Below, piece after piece: positions 15,988 to 23,116 of a stretch of DNA of 25,414 nucleotides. The stretch comes from Fidelibacterota bacterium UBA6531 (GTDB lineage: Bacteria > Fidelibacterota > Marinisomatia > Marinisomatales > TCS55): positions 1-25,414 of the forward strand of contig DJKX01000035.1 in assembly GCA_002436185.1 (NCBI GenBank). Reading direction: 5' to 3'. The first letter of the stretch is position 1. Every line of letters starts with the position of its first letter. Under the pieces are notes generated by a model. The model saw nothing but the letters and a program-made list of their open reading frames with translations. It had not been told where the DNA came from and did not search any database. The position numbers were made by a program, and so were the translations under genes.

Positions 15988-15997
15988 ATTATATAAT
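15988..15997. promoter_or_regulatory. Candidate -10 boxes for hutU and the divergent gene
   Basis: ATTATATAAT contains a perfect TATAAT on the plus strand (15992-15997) and, overlapping it, a perfect TATAAT on the minus strand (15988-15993). The plus-strand copy would give a leader of about 60 bases to the hutU ATG. No good -35 match is seen at 16-18 bases on either side, so activation by a bound protein, or simple chance in AT-rich DNA, is possible. Confidence 0.35.
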
Positions 15998-16064
15998 CCA
16001 ATGTTTGTCGACTTTGAGTGTTGAGAAGATTAACATAAATTAACAACTTATTACAGGAGAAAAA

Positions 16065-17720
16065 ATGTCCAAAACAATCCATCCACCCATAGGAAATAGA
16101 CTATCCTGCAAAAACTGGCAAATTGAAGCACCGTATCGTATGATACAACATAATCTTGATCCGGATGTTGCCGAAAATCCGGATGAGCTTATAGTGTATG
16201 GAGGAAAAGGAAAAGCAGCGAGGAATTGGGAATGTTTTGATGCAATCCTCGATACGTTGAAAAGACTCGAACCGGATGAGACTATGTTGGTCCAATCCGG
16301 TAAACCTGTAGGCGTTATTCGGACTCATACCACATCACCACGAGTATTGATTGCAAATTCAAACCTTGTGCCTGAATGGGCTAATTGGGAACATTTTAAC
16401 GAACTGGATCAAAAAGGCCTCATGATGTACGGCCAAATGACAGCCGGTTCGTGGATATATATTGGCACACAAGGCATTTTACAAGGAACCTACGAAACCT
16501 TTGCCGCCGCAGCGAAAGAGCATTACAATAGTGATCTCACAGGAAAATTTGTTTTAACTGCTGGACTAGGAGGTATGGGTGGAGCTCAACCTTTATCAGT
16601 AACAATGAATAACGGCGTATGCATTTGTATTGAGATCGATCCCCATCGGATCCAAAGGCGATTAGAGACAAAGTATCTTGATGTAGCATCAGAATATTTG
16701 GATGACACTCTTACATTGGCCAGAGACGCTGCTGCAAAGGGAGAACCCTTATCCATTGGATTATTAGGAAATGCGGCCGATATTGTACCAAAAATTGCCA
16801 AAATGGGTATTATCCCGGATATGGTGACGGATCAAACCTCCGCTCATGATGAATTGGATGGTTATGTCCCTAATGGAATGACATATCAGCAAGCTATCAA
16901 TTTGCGCCAGTCTGGTCCGAATAAATATGTAAAAGAAAGCTTTCGATCCATGGCGGAACATTGTCAAGGAATGCTGGACTTGCAAACGATGGGATCCATC
17001 ACGTTTGATTATGGAAATAATCTTCGGGGACAAGCTAAAAAAGCTGGTGTAGAAAATGCCTTCGATTTCCCCGGATTTGTTCCGGCCTATGTCCGTCCAT
17101 TATTCTGTGATGGCAGAGGGCCCTTTCGCTGGGTGGCATTATCCGGCGATCCGGAAGATATTTATAAAACGGATGACAAGATCCTGGAAATGTTTCCCGA
17201 TGATGAAACCCAGACTCGATGGATCAAAATGGCTCGGGAAAAAGTACAGTTTCAAGGATTGCCATCGAGAATATGCTGGCTGGATTATACACAACGGACA
17301 AAATTTGGTGTGGAACTAAATCGAATGGTAGCCAGCGGTGAGTTATCAGCGCCAATCGTCATTGGGCGGGATCACCTCGATACCGGATCAGTGGCATCGC
17401 CTTATCGGGAAACTGAAGCCATGAAAGACGGATCAGATGCTGTTGCAGACTGGCCCTTATTGAATGCATTGGCAAATACTGCCAGTGGAGCGACATGGGT
17501 TTCTATCCATCACGGTGGCGGAGTTGGAATGGGGCTGGCTATTCATGCCGGACAGGTTATTTGTGTGGACGGAACTCCTGAAATGGAAGAGCGAGTCAAA
17601 CGTGTCCTAACGACTGATCCTGGAATGGGATTATTTCGCCATGTGGATGCTGGTTATGAAAGAGCGATTGATAATGCAAAGAAATGGGATGTTGATATTC
17701 CCATGATTGATAAAAAATAA
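16065..17720 (+). CDS. hutU: Urocanate hydratase (urocanase)
   Basis: This is the second enzyme of histidine degradation, adding water to urocanate to make imidazolone propionate with tightly bound NAD+ as electrophile. The 551 residues are close to the usual 555-560. NAD-binding GLGGMGGAQPLS is seen at about 168-179. The active-site Cys is Cys404, in GLPSRICWLDYTQRTKFG. IGRDHLDTGSVASPYRETEAMKDGSDAVADWPLLNAL and TASGATWVSIHHGGGVGMG complete the signature. A good CAGGAG ribosome site lies just before the ATG. It is the first gene of a probable hutU-hutI unit; hutH and hutG are not in the window. Confidence 0.98.
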   Translation: MSKTIHPPIGNRLSCKNWQIEAPYRMIQHNLDPDVAENPDELIVYGGKGKAARNWECFDAILDTLKRLEPDETMLVQSGKPVGVIRTHTTSPRVLIANSNLVPEWANWEHFNELDQKGLMMYGQMTAGSWIYIGTQGILQGTYETFAAAAKEHYNSDLTGKFVLTAGLGGMGGAQPLSVTMNNGVCICIEIDPHRIQRRLETKYLDVASEYLDDTLTLARDAAAKGEPLSIGLLGNAADIVPKIAKMGIIPDMVTDQTSAHDELDGYVPNGMTYQQAINLRQSGPNKYVKESFRSMAEHCQGMLDLQTMGSITFDYGNNLRGQAKKAGVENAFDFPGFVPAYVRPLFCDGRGPFRWVALSGDPEDIYKTDDKILEMFPDDETQTRWIKMAREKVQFQGLPSRICWLDYTQRTKFGVELNRMVASGELSAPIVIGRDHLDTGSVASPYRETEAMKDGSDAVADWPLLNALANTASGATWVSIHHGGGVGMGLAIHAGQVICVDGTPEMEERVKRVLTTDPGMGLFRHVDAGYERAIDNAKKWDVDIPMIDKK

Positions 17721-17740
17721 GGATAAGGATTAGGATAAGG
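17721..17740. repeat. Short tandem GGATAAGG repeat
   Basis: Directly after the hutU stop, GGATAAGG occurs twice at a 12-base interval (GGATAAGGATTAGGATAAGG). The copies resemble ribosome-binding-site purine runs, but no reading frame starts after them. Their position next to the palindromic element suggests insertion-related or slippage-derived DNA; this is a weak inference. Confidence 0.45.
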
Positions 17741-17749
17741 AAAAAATAA

Positions 17750-17850
17750 TGTCATTGCGAAGAATCCGGAATCGGAAGACGAAGCAATCTCATTAGATCA
17801 ATTAAAGTAAGGAGATCGCTTCATCCCACAATTTGGGATTCGCGATGACA
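17750..17850. repeat. Palindromic dispersed-repeat-like element (TGTCATTGCGA type)
   Basis: The 101-bp segment starts with TGTCATTGCGAA and ends with TTCGCGATGACA, terminal inverted repeats matching at 11 of 12 positions. Inside are a second inverted pair (GAAGCAATCTC at 17781-17791 with GAGATCGCTTC at 17812-17822, 10 of 11) and a third small hairpin (ATCCCA / TGGGAT). From memory, this layout matches the non-coding TGTCATTGCGAG...GAAGCAATCTC palindromic repeats scattered through many bacterial genomes, a REP- or MITE-like class. The right end contains ATGACA, whose ATG is the probable start of hutI. Confidence 0.8.
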
Positions 17851-19038
17851 AGATTTGTTATGATTTTAGAAAATATAGGAAATTTAACAACATTCAACCC
17901 CGATTCAGGAGAAGTTGAGACGACATCGAATACTTCACTGGTTATTGAGGATGGTATCATTGTCGAAAATGGCAGTGGAGAGTTCATTGACTGCACAGGT
18001 TGTCTTGTGACTCCTGGGTTTGTTGATCCTCACACTCATCCGGTGTTTTTAGATTTGAGAGTTGACGAAGTAGCTATGCGAAAAGCAGGGGCGACGTATG
18101 AAGAAATAGCTGCGATGGGTGGAGGTATTAATTCCAGCATTAACGGCGTACGAAATGCATCGGTCGATGAGCTTATTGAACGAGTTTCCAGGCGGATGGA
18201 TCAGTTTCTAAAGTTGGGTACAACTACCGTGGAATGCAAATCCGGATACGGCTTAAATACTGAAGCTGAACTAAATTCACTTCAAGTTATACATGAAGTG
18301 AATCAAAGACATGAAATGGACATGATTCCAACATTTTTAGGTGCACATGCATTCCCGCCGGAGTTTGCTCATGATCACGATGGTTATGTGGATTTAATAT
18401 GTACAGAAATGATCCCAGCTGTGGCAGAGCAGGGGATAGCTGTATTTTGCGATGTTTTCTGTGAAAATGGCTATTTCAATGTGGATCAATCTCGACGAAT
18501 TTTGAATACTGCCAAAGAGTACGGCTTAACTCTTCGATTACACGCCGATGAGTTCGAGGATTCCGGTGCGGCAGAACTGGCAGCAGAATTAGGGGCAATT
18601 TCGGCAGATCATCTCATGGCAGTGACGGATGTTGGCATTGAAAGTCTAGCGCAAAACAATGTCATTGCAACATTACTACCGGGCACAACTTTTTTCCTGG
18701 ACAAAGACACCTACGCTCCTGCTAAAGAATTAATGAAAATGGGCGTTGATATTGCCTTGGCTACGGATTTTAATCCCGGGAGCTGCCATATCAAATCTAT
18801 GCCGTTTATCATACATTTGGCTTGTAAATATCTGGGTATGACAGTGGAACAGGCATTTGCTTCGTCCACTTATTATTCTGCCAAAGCATTGAATTTGGAA
18901 CATGTGGTTGGATCGCTCACTATCGGCCGAAAGGCCGACGTCATCGTTTGGGATGTAGAAAAACTATCGGATATTCCTTTGCATGATTCAGGCTTACCTA
19001 TAAAAATGATGATCAAGAATGGAAAAGCGATTGACTAA
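17845..19038 (+). CDS. hutI: Imidazolonepropionase
   Basis: This amidohydrolase is the third enzyme of histidine degradation, hydrolysing imidazolone propionate to formiminoglutamate. From the ATG at 17845 it has 397 residues. Metal and substrate ligands are intact: His63 and His65 (DPHTHPVF), His168 (FLGAHAFP), His233 (LRLHADEFEDSGAAELA), His256 (SADHL) and Asp308 (LATDFNPGS). ECKSGYGL and the C-terminal GRKADVIVWD are typical. The start is not certain: an in-frame TTG at 17833 and an ATG at 17860 are alternatives, and none has a well-placed ribosome site. The two upstream candidates lie inside the palindromic element, and the third lies ten bases beyond it, so the element shapes the initiation region. 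Confidence 0.96.
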   Translation: MTRFVMILENIGNLTTFNPDSGEVETTSNTSLVIEDGIIVENGSGEFIDCTGCLVTPGFVDPHTHPVFLDLRVDEVAMRKAGATYEEIAAMGGGINSSINGVRNASVDELIERVSRRMDQFLKLGTTTVECKSGYGLNTEAELNSLQVIHEVNQRHEMDMIPTFLGAHAFPPEFAHDHDGYVDLICTEMIPAVAEQGIAVFCDVFCENGYFNVDQSRRILNTAKEYGLTLRLHADEFEDSGAAELAAELGAISADHLMAVTDVGIESLAQNNVIATLLPGTTFFLDKDTYAPAKELMKMGVDIALATDFNPGSCHIKSMPFIIHLACKYLGMTVEQAFASSTYYSAKALNLEHVVGSLTIGRKADVIVWDVEKLSDIPLHDSGLPIKMMIKNGKAID

Positions 19039-19080
19039 TGAAGCGGGAACGTGTAAAATTGCGCCTGTCTAAATGACATT

Positions 19081-19548
19081 ATGAAGATGAAACACACTAA
19101 ATTATTTTTACTGGCAGTCATTTTATTCCTCGGTATGGATGGACTTTGGGCAAATTATGCTTTTTACCGAACTGTTACAAATACGTGCAAATCTTATCGG
19201 ATCGAAACGCAAGAAGGTGAAATGTATTTTGGCAGGAAAGAAGCGACAAAAGATAAATTCTATCTTTCAGTAAAAAGTAATCGAAATAACTTTGAAATGG
19301 CACTTATCGTCGCTTTTGTATCTGTAGGACAAGCAGTGAAACATCAACGCTACATGGTAAAGAAAGGGTTGATTGAAAAATCAACCGAACCGAAAACGAT
19401 CCATGCGACGGTGAATGTACCGGTTACACGGGATAATATGGTCATCTCTGCAAGCGCCACGGCAGAACAAGCGGTGCAGCTTGCAGACGGCAAAATCGAT
19501 TCTGCAGAGTTTATGCGTTTAATCAAAAATTCAATGGTAACACTATAG
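19081..19548 (+). CDS. Exported protein of unknown function
   Basis: I do not recognise this 155-residue protein. Its N-terminus is a classic signal peptide: basic MKMKHTK, a hydrophobic LFLLAVILFLGMDG core, and a likely signal peptidase I site after LWA (about residue 24). There is no lipobox cysteine. The mature part has a single Cys and alternates beta-like stretches (SYRIETQEGEMYFGRKEA) with a helical central segment (NFEMALIVAFVSVGQAVKHQRYMVKKG). A Ser/Ala/Val-rich beta part (ATVNVPVTRDNMVISASATAEQAVQLADG) ends the protein. It sits 42 bases after hutI and nine before the DUF350 gene, so it is probably co-transcribed with both. A second ATG two codons later is an alternative start. Confidence 0.7.
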   Translation: MKMKHTKLFLLAVILFLGMDGLWANYAFYRTVTNTCKSYRIETQEGEMYFGRKEATKDKFYLSVKSNRNNFEMALIVAFVSVGQAVKHQRYMVKKGLIEKSTEPKTIHATVNVPVTRDNMVISASATAEQAVQLADGKIDSAEFMRLIKNSMVTL

Positions 19549-19557
19549 GAGGTCTCC

Positions 19558-19791
19558 ATGGATCCATTTGGAATTGAATCAACCTTTTTAAGCTACTTAC
19601 GAGCAATTGGCTGGTCTATCGCCGCGGCGATCGGCTTTTCCTTTGGCGTCGGATTGGCTATTAAGGTCTTCGATTGGCTCTCCGCCGATATTGACGAATG
19701 GGAAGAAATCAAAAAAGGCAACATGGGTGTTGCATTAATTTTTGTTTCTCTCATCGTTATGGTGGGCGTTCTTGTCTTTAAAGTTATTTAA
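19558..19791 (+). CDS. DUF350-family small membrane protein
   Basis: The 77-residue product has two predicted membrane helices (about 15-35, GWSIAAAIGFSFGVGLAIKVFD, and 56-76, MGVALIFVSLIVMVGVLVFKV). They are joined by the acidic DIDEWEEIKKGN segment, which is the family-like signature. It represents one repeat unit of DUF350 (PF03994), whose longer members have two or more. The function of the family is not established. A near-perfect AGGAGGT ribosome site lies seven bases before the ATG, by far the strongest in this block, so it is probably made at a higher level than the preceding exported protein. A terminator follows. Confidence 0.8.
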   Translation: MDPFGIESTFLSYLRAIGWSIAAAIGFSFGVGLAIKVFDWLSADIDEWEEIKKGNMGVALIFVSLIVMVGVLVFKVI

Positions 19792-19821
19792 ATAACGAGG
19801 ACACTATAATAAACACCCTTT

Positions 19822-19854
19822 AACGGGGATTGGTCCGTCCAATTCCCGTTTTTT
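19822..19854 (+). terminator. Rho-independent terminator after the hut/DUF350 block
   Basis: AACGGGGATTGG pairs with CCAATTCCCGTT (twelve pairs, one of them G-T) around a five-base loop (TCCGT), followed by TTTTTTG. It lies 30 bases downstream of the DUF350 stop and ends the plus-strand unit before the convergent minus-strand gene. The remaining 76 bases to that gene hold no feature I can support. Confidence 0.88.
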
Positions 19855-19930
19855 GTTATATAAAGATTTTATAATTGAATTTCATAAAGAGGATATTGGA
19901 GAGTTTGTACAGACCAGGAAGATGGTTTTG

Positions 19931-21415
19931 TTAAAATAACATGAATGCGATCATTGCGCCCACGATCGTATTCACAAAATTCACACCATCATTATCCAGC
20001 CACTTGAAACCTTTTGAGTGGCTGGTATGCATTTGGCAGTGCATTCTTTTTTCAGTTTCTTTATTGCATACAGAACATTTAAACATAGCTTGAACACTGC
20101 CGCCTAAAACAGAATCCAAAAAGCTGCCGACAAACCCAGCTATCAATATCCACTCAACAGGAACTGCTCCACCAGTCATCGCACTACCAATTAGTGCTAT
20201 AACACCCGCCCCTAAAATTGAACCAACAAAACCTAAAAGTGTCACACCGCCGGACGTTCCTTTTTCCACAGATCTAAAATTCAAGATGTGCCGGGGATCA
20301 TTCTTACTGAAAAAACCAATCTCTGTTGCCCAGGTGTCCGCAGTGGCTGCTGCTATGGCTCCCAAATACATAACATAGGCCAGATCAAATGGATGGAAGA
20401 AATGGACAATGGCTATGATCATGGGCACACCACCATTGGCTAATACTTGCAGAACATCTCGATTCGAGCCTTTTTGAGTGGCTTCAGCAGACTTTTTCCC
20501 CAATTTCGACAGAATGGACGAAAAAACAAAAAATGCCAGGATTGGAGTGATCCATTGAATTCCACCGGTTCCAAAAATACATATGCCCATGACAAAGGCA
20601 GTCGCTGTTCCGCCGTTGTTCAGCGAGCGCATTTTATATGCACCATAAAAGATGACTGCCGAACCCAGCGTCCATAGCAATAATACCGGCAATGAACCGT
20701 GGGTGTAATTGATGAGAAATATTTCGTATGCAATTGCAGTAACTAGCGGAACTGAAAGATTATCCGATCCTTTCGAACTGGTTGCTTCAGCTAAGGTGGC
20801 GGCCAATCCTGTAAATGCTGCACAGGCAATGAGTACTTCCAACGGCAGGAAAAATGCAGCTCCAAATAGCCATGCAAAAAAATCCGTCCCGATGTAAAAG
20901 ATCATTGTAGTGGAAAGGAACATAGCGGCACTGCCCTGAAGGGATTTTTCATCTTCCCAAAGAGTAAATTTCAGTGGTTTCTTTTCGTGTTCTCCCACAA
21001 TATATGCCAGGGTATCAGAAAATGTCATGACCAGCAAGGATAGAATAAGAGTAATGGGCTTATCCCAAAAAAATGCAGCTAATACCAAAAATGCCAAAGG
21101 AAAATACACAGTGCCGTAAGTTGTACGCTCTGTGGCATGCATACTTTTAAATGCATGTGATTTTAGTGTAATTACGTTCACTATTAAGAAAATAACCGCC
21201 AGAGTCATGGGCTGGATATTCGATCTGAAAATCAGTGGGCATGCTGCCACCATGATCCCTACGATCACATGGACCATCTTGCGACTGGCTTCAGGATTCC
21301 ACTTCAACTTGGAGCGGAAAAATTCAGCTGCGCCGATTAATATAAATATGGCGATGAAAAAAACACCGAATGTGAACCATTCGTTTTCGAAAGGATGAAA
21401 GAGGGGTAATTCCAT
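19931..21415 (-). CDS. Fused phytol/dolichol-kinase-like and DUF92 (VTE6-like) membrane protein
   Basis: A polytopic 494-residue protein with two halves. Residues about 15-240 resemble CTP-dependent phytol/dolichol kinases (VTE5, SEC59 type): RKMVHVIVG (45-53), SDTLAYIVGEH (133-143), KSLQGSAAMF (157-166) and AEATSSKGSDNLSVPL (209-224). Residues about 245-494 are DUF92/TIGR00297, the family of phytyl-phosphate kinase VTE6: NNGGTATAFVMG (266-277), ATADTWATEIG (357-367), GTSGGVTLLG (386-395), SFLDSVLGGSVQ (431-442) and a Cys-rich loop (KCSVCNKETEKRMHC). The halves would catalyse alcohol to monophosphate and monophosphate to diphosphate, so salvage of an isoprenoid alcohol is likely. The natural substrate is not shown. 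The gene is divergent from the aminotransferase gene. Confidence 0.85.
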   Translation of the reverse strand: MELPLFHPFENEWFTFGVFFIAIFILIGAAEFFRSKLKWNPEASRKMVHVIVGIMVAACPLIFRSNIQPMTLAVIFLIVNVITLKSHAFKSMHATERTTYGTVYFPLAFLVLAAFFWDKPITLILSLLVMTFSDTLAYIVGEHEKKPLKFTLWEDEKSLQGSAAMFLSTTMIFYIGTDFFAWLFGAAFFLPLEVLIACAAFTGLAATLAEATSSKGSDNLSVPLVTAIAYEIFLINYTHGSLPVLLLWTLGSAVIFYGAYKMRSLNNGGTATAFVMGICIFGTGGIQWITPILAFFVFSSILSKLGKKSAEATQKGSNRDVLQVLANGGVPMIIAIVHFFHPFDLAYVMYLGAIAAATADTWATEIGFFSKNDPRHILNFRSVEKGTSGGVTLLGFVGSILGAGVIALIGSAMTGGAVPVEWILIAGFVGSFLDSVLGGSVQAMFKCSVCNKETEKRMHCQMHTSHSKGFKWLDNDGVNFVNTIVGAMIAFMLF

Positions 21416-21436
21416 AATAGAAAATATTTATAAAAG

Positions 21437-21464
21437 TTGTAATGAACTGCAATAAATTTATACA
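21437..21464 (+). promoter_or_regulatory. Candidate promoter of the aminotransferase cluster
   Basis: TTGTAA (21437-21442) and TATACA (21459-21464) are separated by 16 bases, a reasonable sigma-70-type pair. Transcription would start about ten bases before the ATG at 21481. No Shine-Dalgarno sequence is present in this AT-only leader, so the mRNA may be nearly leaderless. The region is short and AT-rich, so chance matches are likely. Confidence 0.35.
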
Positions 21465-21480
21465 CTATTTTTTAAATTAA

Positions 21481-22395
21481 ATGAGCACTCACGAATACAA
21501 AGCTGATAATCGCAATGATGAAATACTTATCTATGTGAATGGTGAGATCGTTCCTCGAAAGGATGCGAAGGTCTCTGTATTTGACAGTGGTTTCTTATTA
21601 GGAGACGGTGTTTGGGAAGGGATCCGTTACCATAACAAGCAATTGGTCCACAAAAATGAGCATTTCAGTAGACTGTTTGAAAGTGCTGCAGCCATCGGGA
21701 TGGATATTGGTAAAACAGAAGTAGAATTGGAAGAGATCATTCTGCAGACGCTGGATGCAAATAAAATGGAATCAGATATTCATATTCGCTTTATTGTTTC
21801 CCGCGGATTGAAAAAAACGCCTTATCAACACCCTAACGTAAATGTGGGCGGACCCACTATTGTGGTAATCCCGGAGCACAAGATTGCTAGTGAAGAAGTA
21901 AAAAAGAAAGGTATAAGATTGGGTTCTGTAAGTGTTCGCAGGGGAACGTCTAAAACGCAAGATCCAAAATGGAATACCTTGAGTAAATTGAACTGCATTG
22001 TTGCCTGTATTGAAGCAGATCGGCTGGGGTTTGATGAAGGACTTATGCTGGATGTGAATGGCTACGTGTCCACCTGTAATTCTACTAATTTCTTCATTGT
22101 CCGGCAGGAGGAAGTGTGGACAGCCACTGGTGAATATTGCCTGAATGGTGTTACACGTGGAAGTATTATTCGATTATGCCAAGAAAACGACATTCCACTC
22201 TTTGAACGAAATTTTCATGTGGAGGAGTGCCATTCAGCCGATGAAGCTTTTGTGACCGGCACTTTCGCCGGAGTGATCCCTGTGGTGGAGATTGATTGTC
22301 ATGAGATTTCCGGTGGAAAAAGGGGAGAGTTGACAGAACGTCTCCAAGAAATCTATAAAAAAGATATCGATATTTTATATCCGCTTAATGACTAA
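21481..22395 (+). CDS. Class IV PLP aminotransferase, plant BCAT-like type
   Basis: A 304-residue fold-type IV enzyme of the branched-chain/D-amino-acid aminotransferase superfamily. The catalytic lysine is Lys169 (NTLSKLNCIVACIEA), followed by DEGLMLDVNGYVSTCNSTNFFIV (185-207), the phosphate-binding LNGVTRGSII (221-230), and AFVTGTFAGVIPV (256-268). In IlvE and D-amino-acid transaminases the segment after the lysine carries Ser-Glu-Gly, the Glu contacting the PLP ring nitrogen. Here that position is Thr198. The best match I recall is the C-terminal half of plant branched-chain-aminotransferase-like proteins, so an ilvE assignment would be unsafe. It overlaps the next gene by eight bases, indicating coupled expression. 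Substrate unknown. Confidence 0.85.
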   Translation: MSTHEYKADNRNDEILIYVNGEIVPRKDAKVSVFDSGFLLGDGVWEGIRYHNKQLVHKNEHFSRLFESAAAIGMDIGKTEVELEEIILQTLDANKMESDIHIRFIVSRGLKKTPYQHPNVNVGGPTIVVIPEHKIASEEVKKKGIRLGSVSVRRGTSKTQDPKWNTLSKLNCIVACIEADRLGFDEGLMLDVNGYVSTCNSTNFFIVRQEEVWTATGEYCLNGVTRGSIIRLCQENDIPLFERNFHVEECHSADEAFVTGTFAGVIPVVEIDCHEISGGKRGELTERLQEIYKKDIDILYPLND

Positions 22396-23113
22396 ACACA
22401 TCGCCATGTGGTCCGGCCCACGGAATATTTCCACGGCCATGATGCGATCCTTTGAGAATCGTCCCGATACGTTTGTGTCTGATGAACCATTTTATGGGTT
22501 TTACCTCGCGAACACGGATATCGATCATCCCGGACGCAAAGAAGTTTTGCGATCCATGGAAACAGATTGGGACACAGTGTCTAAATCGATCACTGGCTTT
22601 CCTCCAAATGGGGAAAAAGTGTGGTTTCAAAAACACATGGCACAGCATAATTTGCCGGGAGTAGACTTGTCATGGACTAGCCTAGTCATCAATTGTTTCC
22701 TAATCCGCGATCCCAGAGAAGTGATCATTTCTTATCACAAGAAATATGATGTGAATCGGGCTGAATTATTGGGTTATCCTCAACAGGTTGAATTATACCG
22801 TATGCTGACAGAAAAAGACTGCGTTGATCCGACTATCGTTGATGCGAAAGATATTCTCAAAGATCCGGAAGGAATGTTGAAAAAGGTGTGCATCGCAATA
22901 GGAATTCCGTTCATGGAAGAGATGCTTTCCTGGTCGGCAGGACTAAGAGAAACAGATGGTGTTTGGGCAAAGTACTGGTACAGCAAAGTAGAGGCATCAA
23001 CAGGGTTCCAGCCGTATGTTGAAAAAAATGAAAAAGTACCTTATGAACTGGAAGGGATTTATGAAGAATGTCTCGTATATTATGATACCCTCCATCGTAA
23101 AAGGATTTATTAA
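22388..23113 (+). CDS. Sulfotransferase-like P-loop protein
   Basis: This 241-residue cytosolic protein resembles the sulfotransferase superfamily. The 5'-phosphosulfate-loop-like segment is WSGPRNISTAMMRSF (8-22) and the 3'-phosphate-binding-like segment is FLIRDPREVIISYHKK (104-119), with Arg107 and Ser115 in the usual places. DEPFYGFY (32-39), QKHMAQHN (81-88) and DGVWAKYWYSKVEASTGF (190-207) recall the N-terminal half of fused plant aminotransferase-like proteins. The canonical PKSGTTW loop is replaced by SGPRNIST, so PAPS as donor is plausible but unproven. The ATG lies inside the end of the aminotransferase gene, an overlap of eight bases. Confidence 0.75.
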   Translation: MTKHIAMWSGPRNISTAMMRSFENRPDTFVSDEPFYGFYLANTDIDHPGRKEVLRSMETDWDTVSKSITGFPPNGEKVWFQKHMAQHNLPGVDLSWTSLVINCFLIRDPREVIISYHKKYDVNRAELLGYPQQVELYRMLTEKDCVDPTIVDAKDILKDPEGMLKKVCIAIGIPFMEEMLSWSAGLRETDGVWAKYWYSKVEASTGFQPYVEKNEKVPYELEGIYEECLVYYDTLHRKRIY

Positions 23114-23116
23114 TTC

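Noticed and set aside
17056..17319. Second open frame inside hutU
   Set aside because: hutU is fully open and conserved through this stretch, so the other frame is a by-product of its codon use.
17750..17850. Intrinsic terminator after hutU
   Set aside because: The hairpins are long but none is followed by a T-run, so the element fits a palindromic repeat better than a terminator.
19931..21415. Frameshift joining two separate genes
   Set aside because: The frame is open across the junction near residue 245 and both halves keep their motifs, so a real fusion is more likely than an error.
21481..22395. Calling the class IV aminotransferase ilvE
   Set aside because: The residues after the catalytic lysine differ from IlvE, including the missing Glu, and the neighbour genes are not isoleucine-valine genes.
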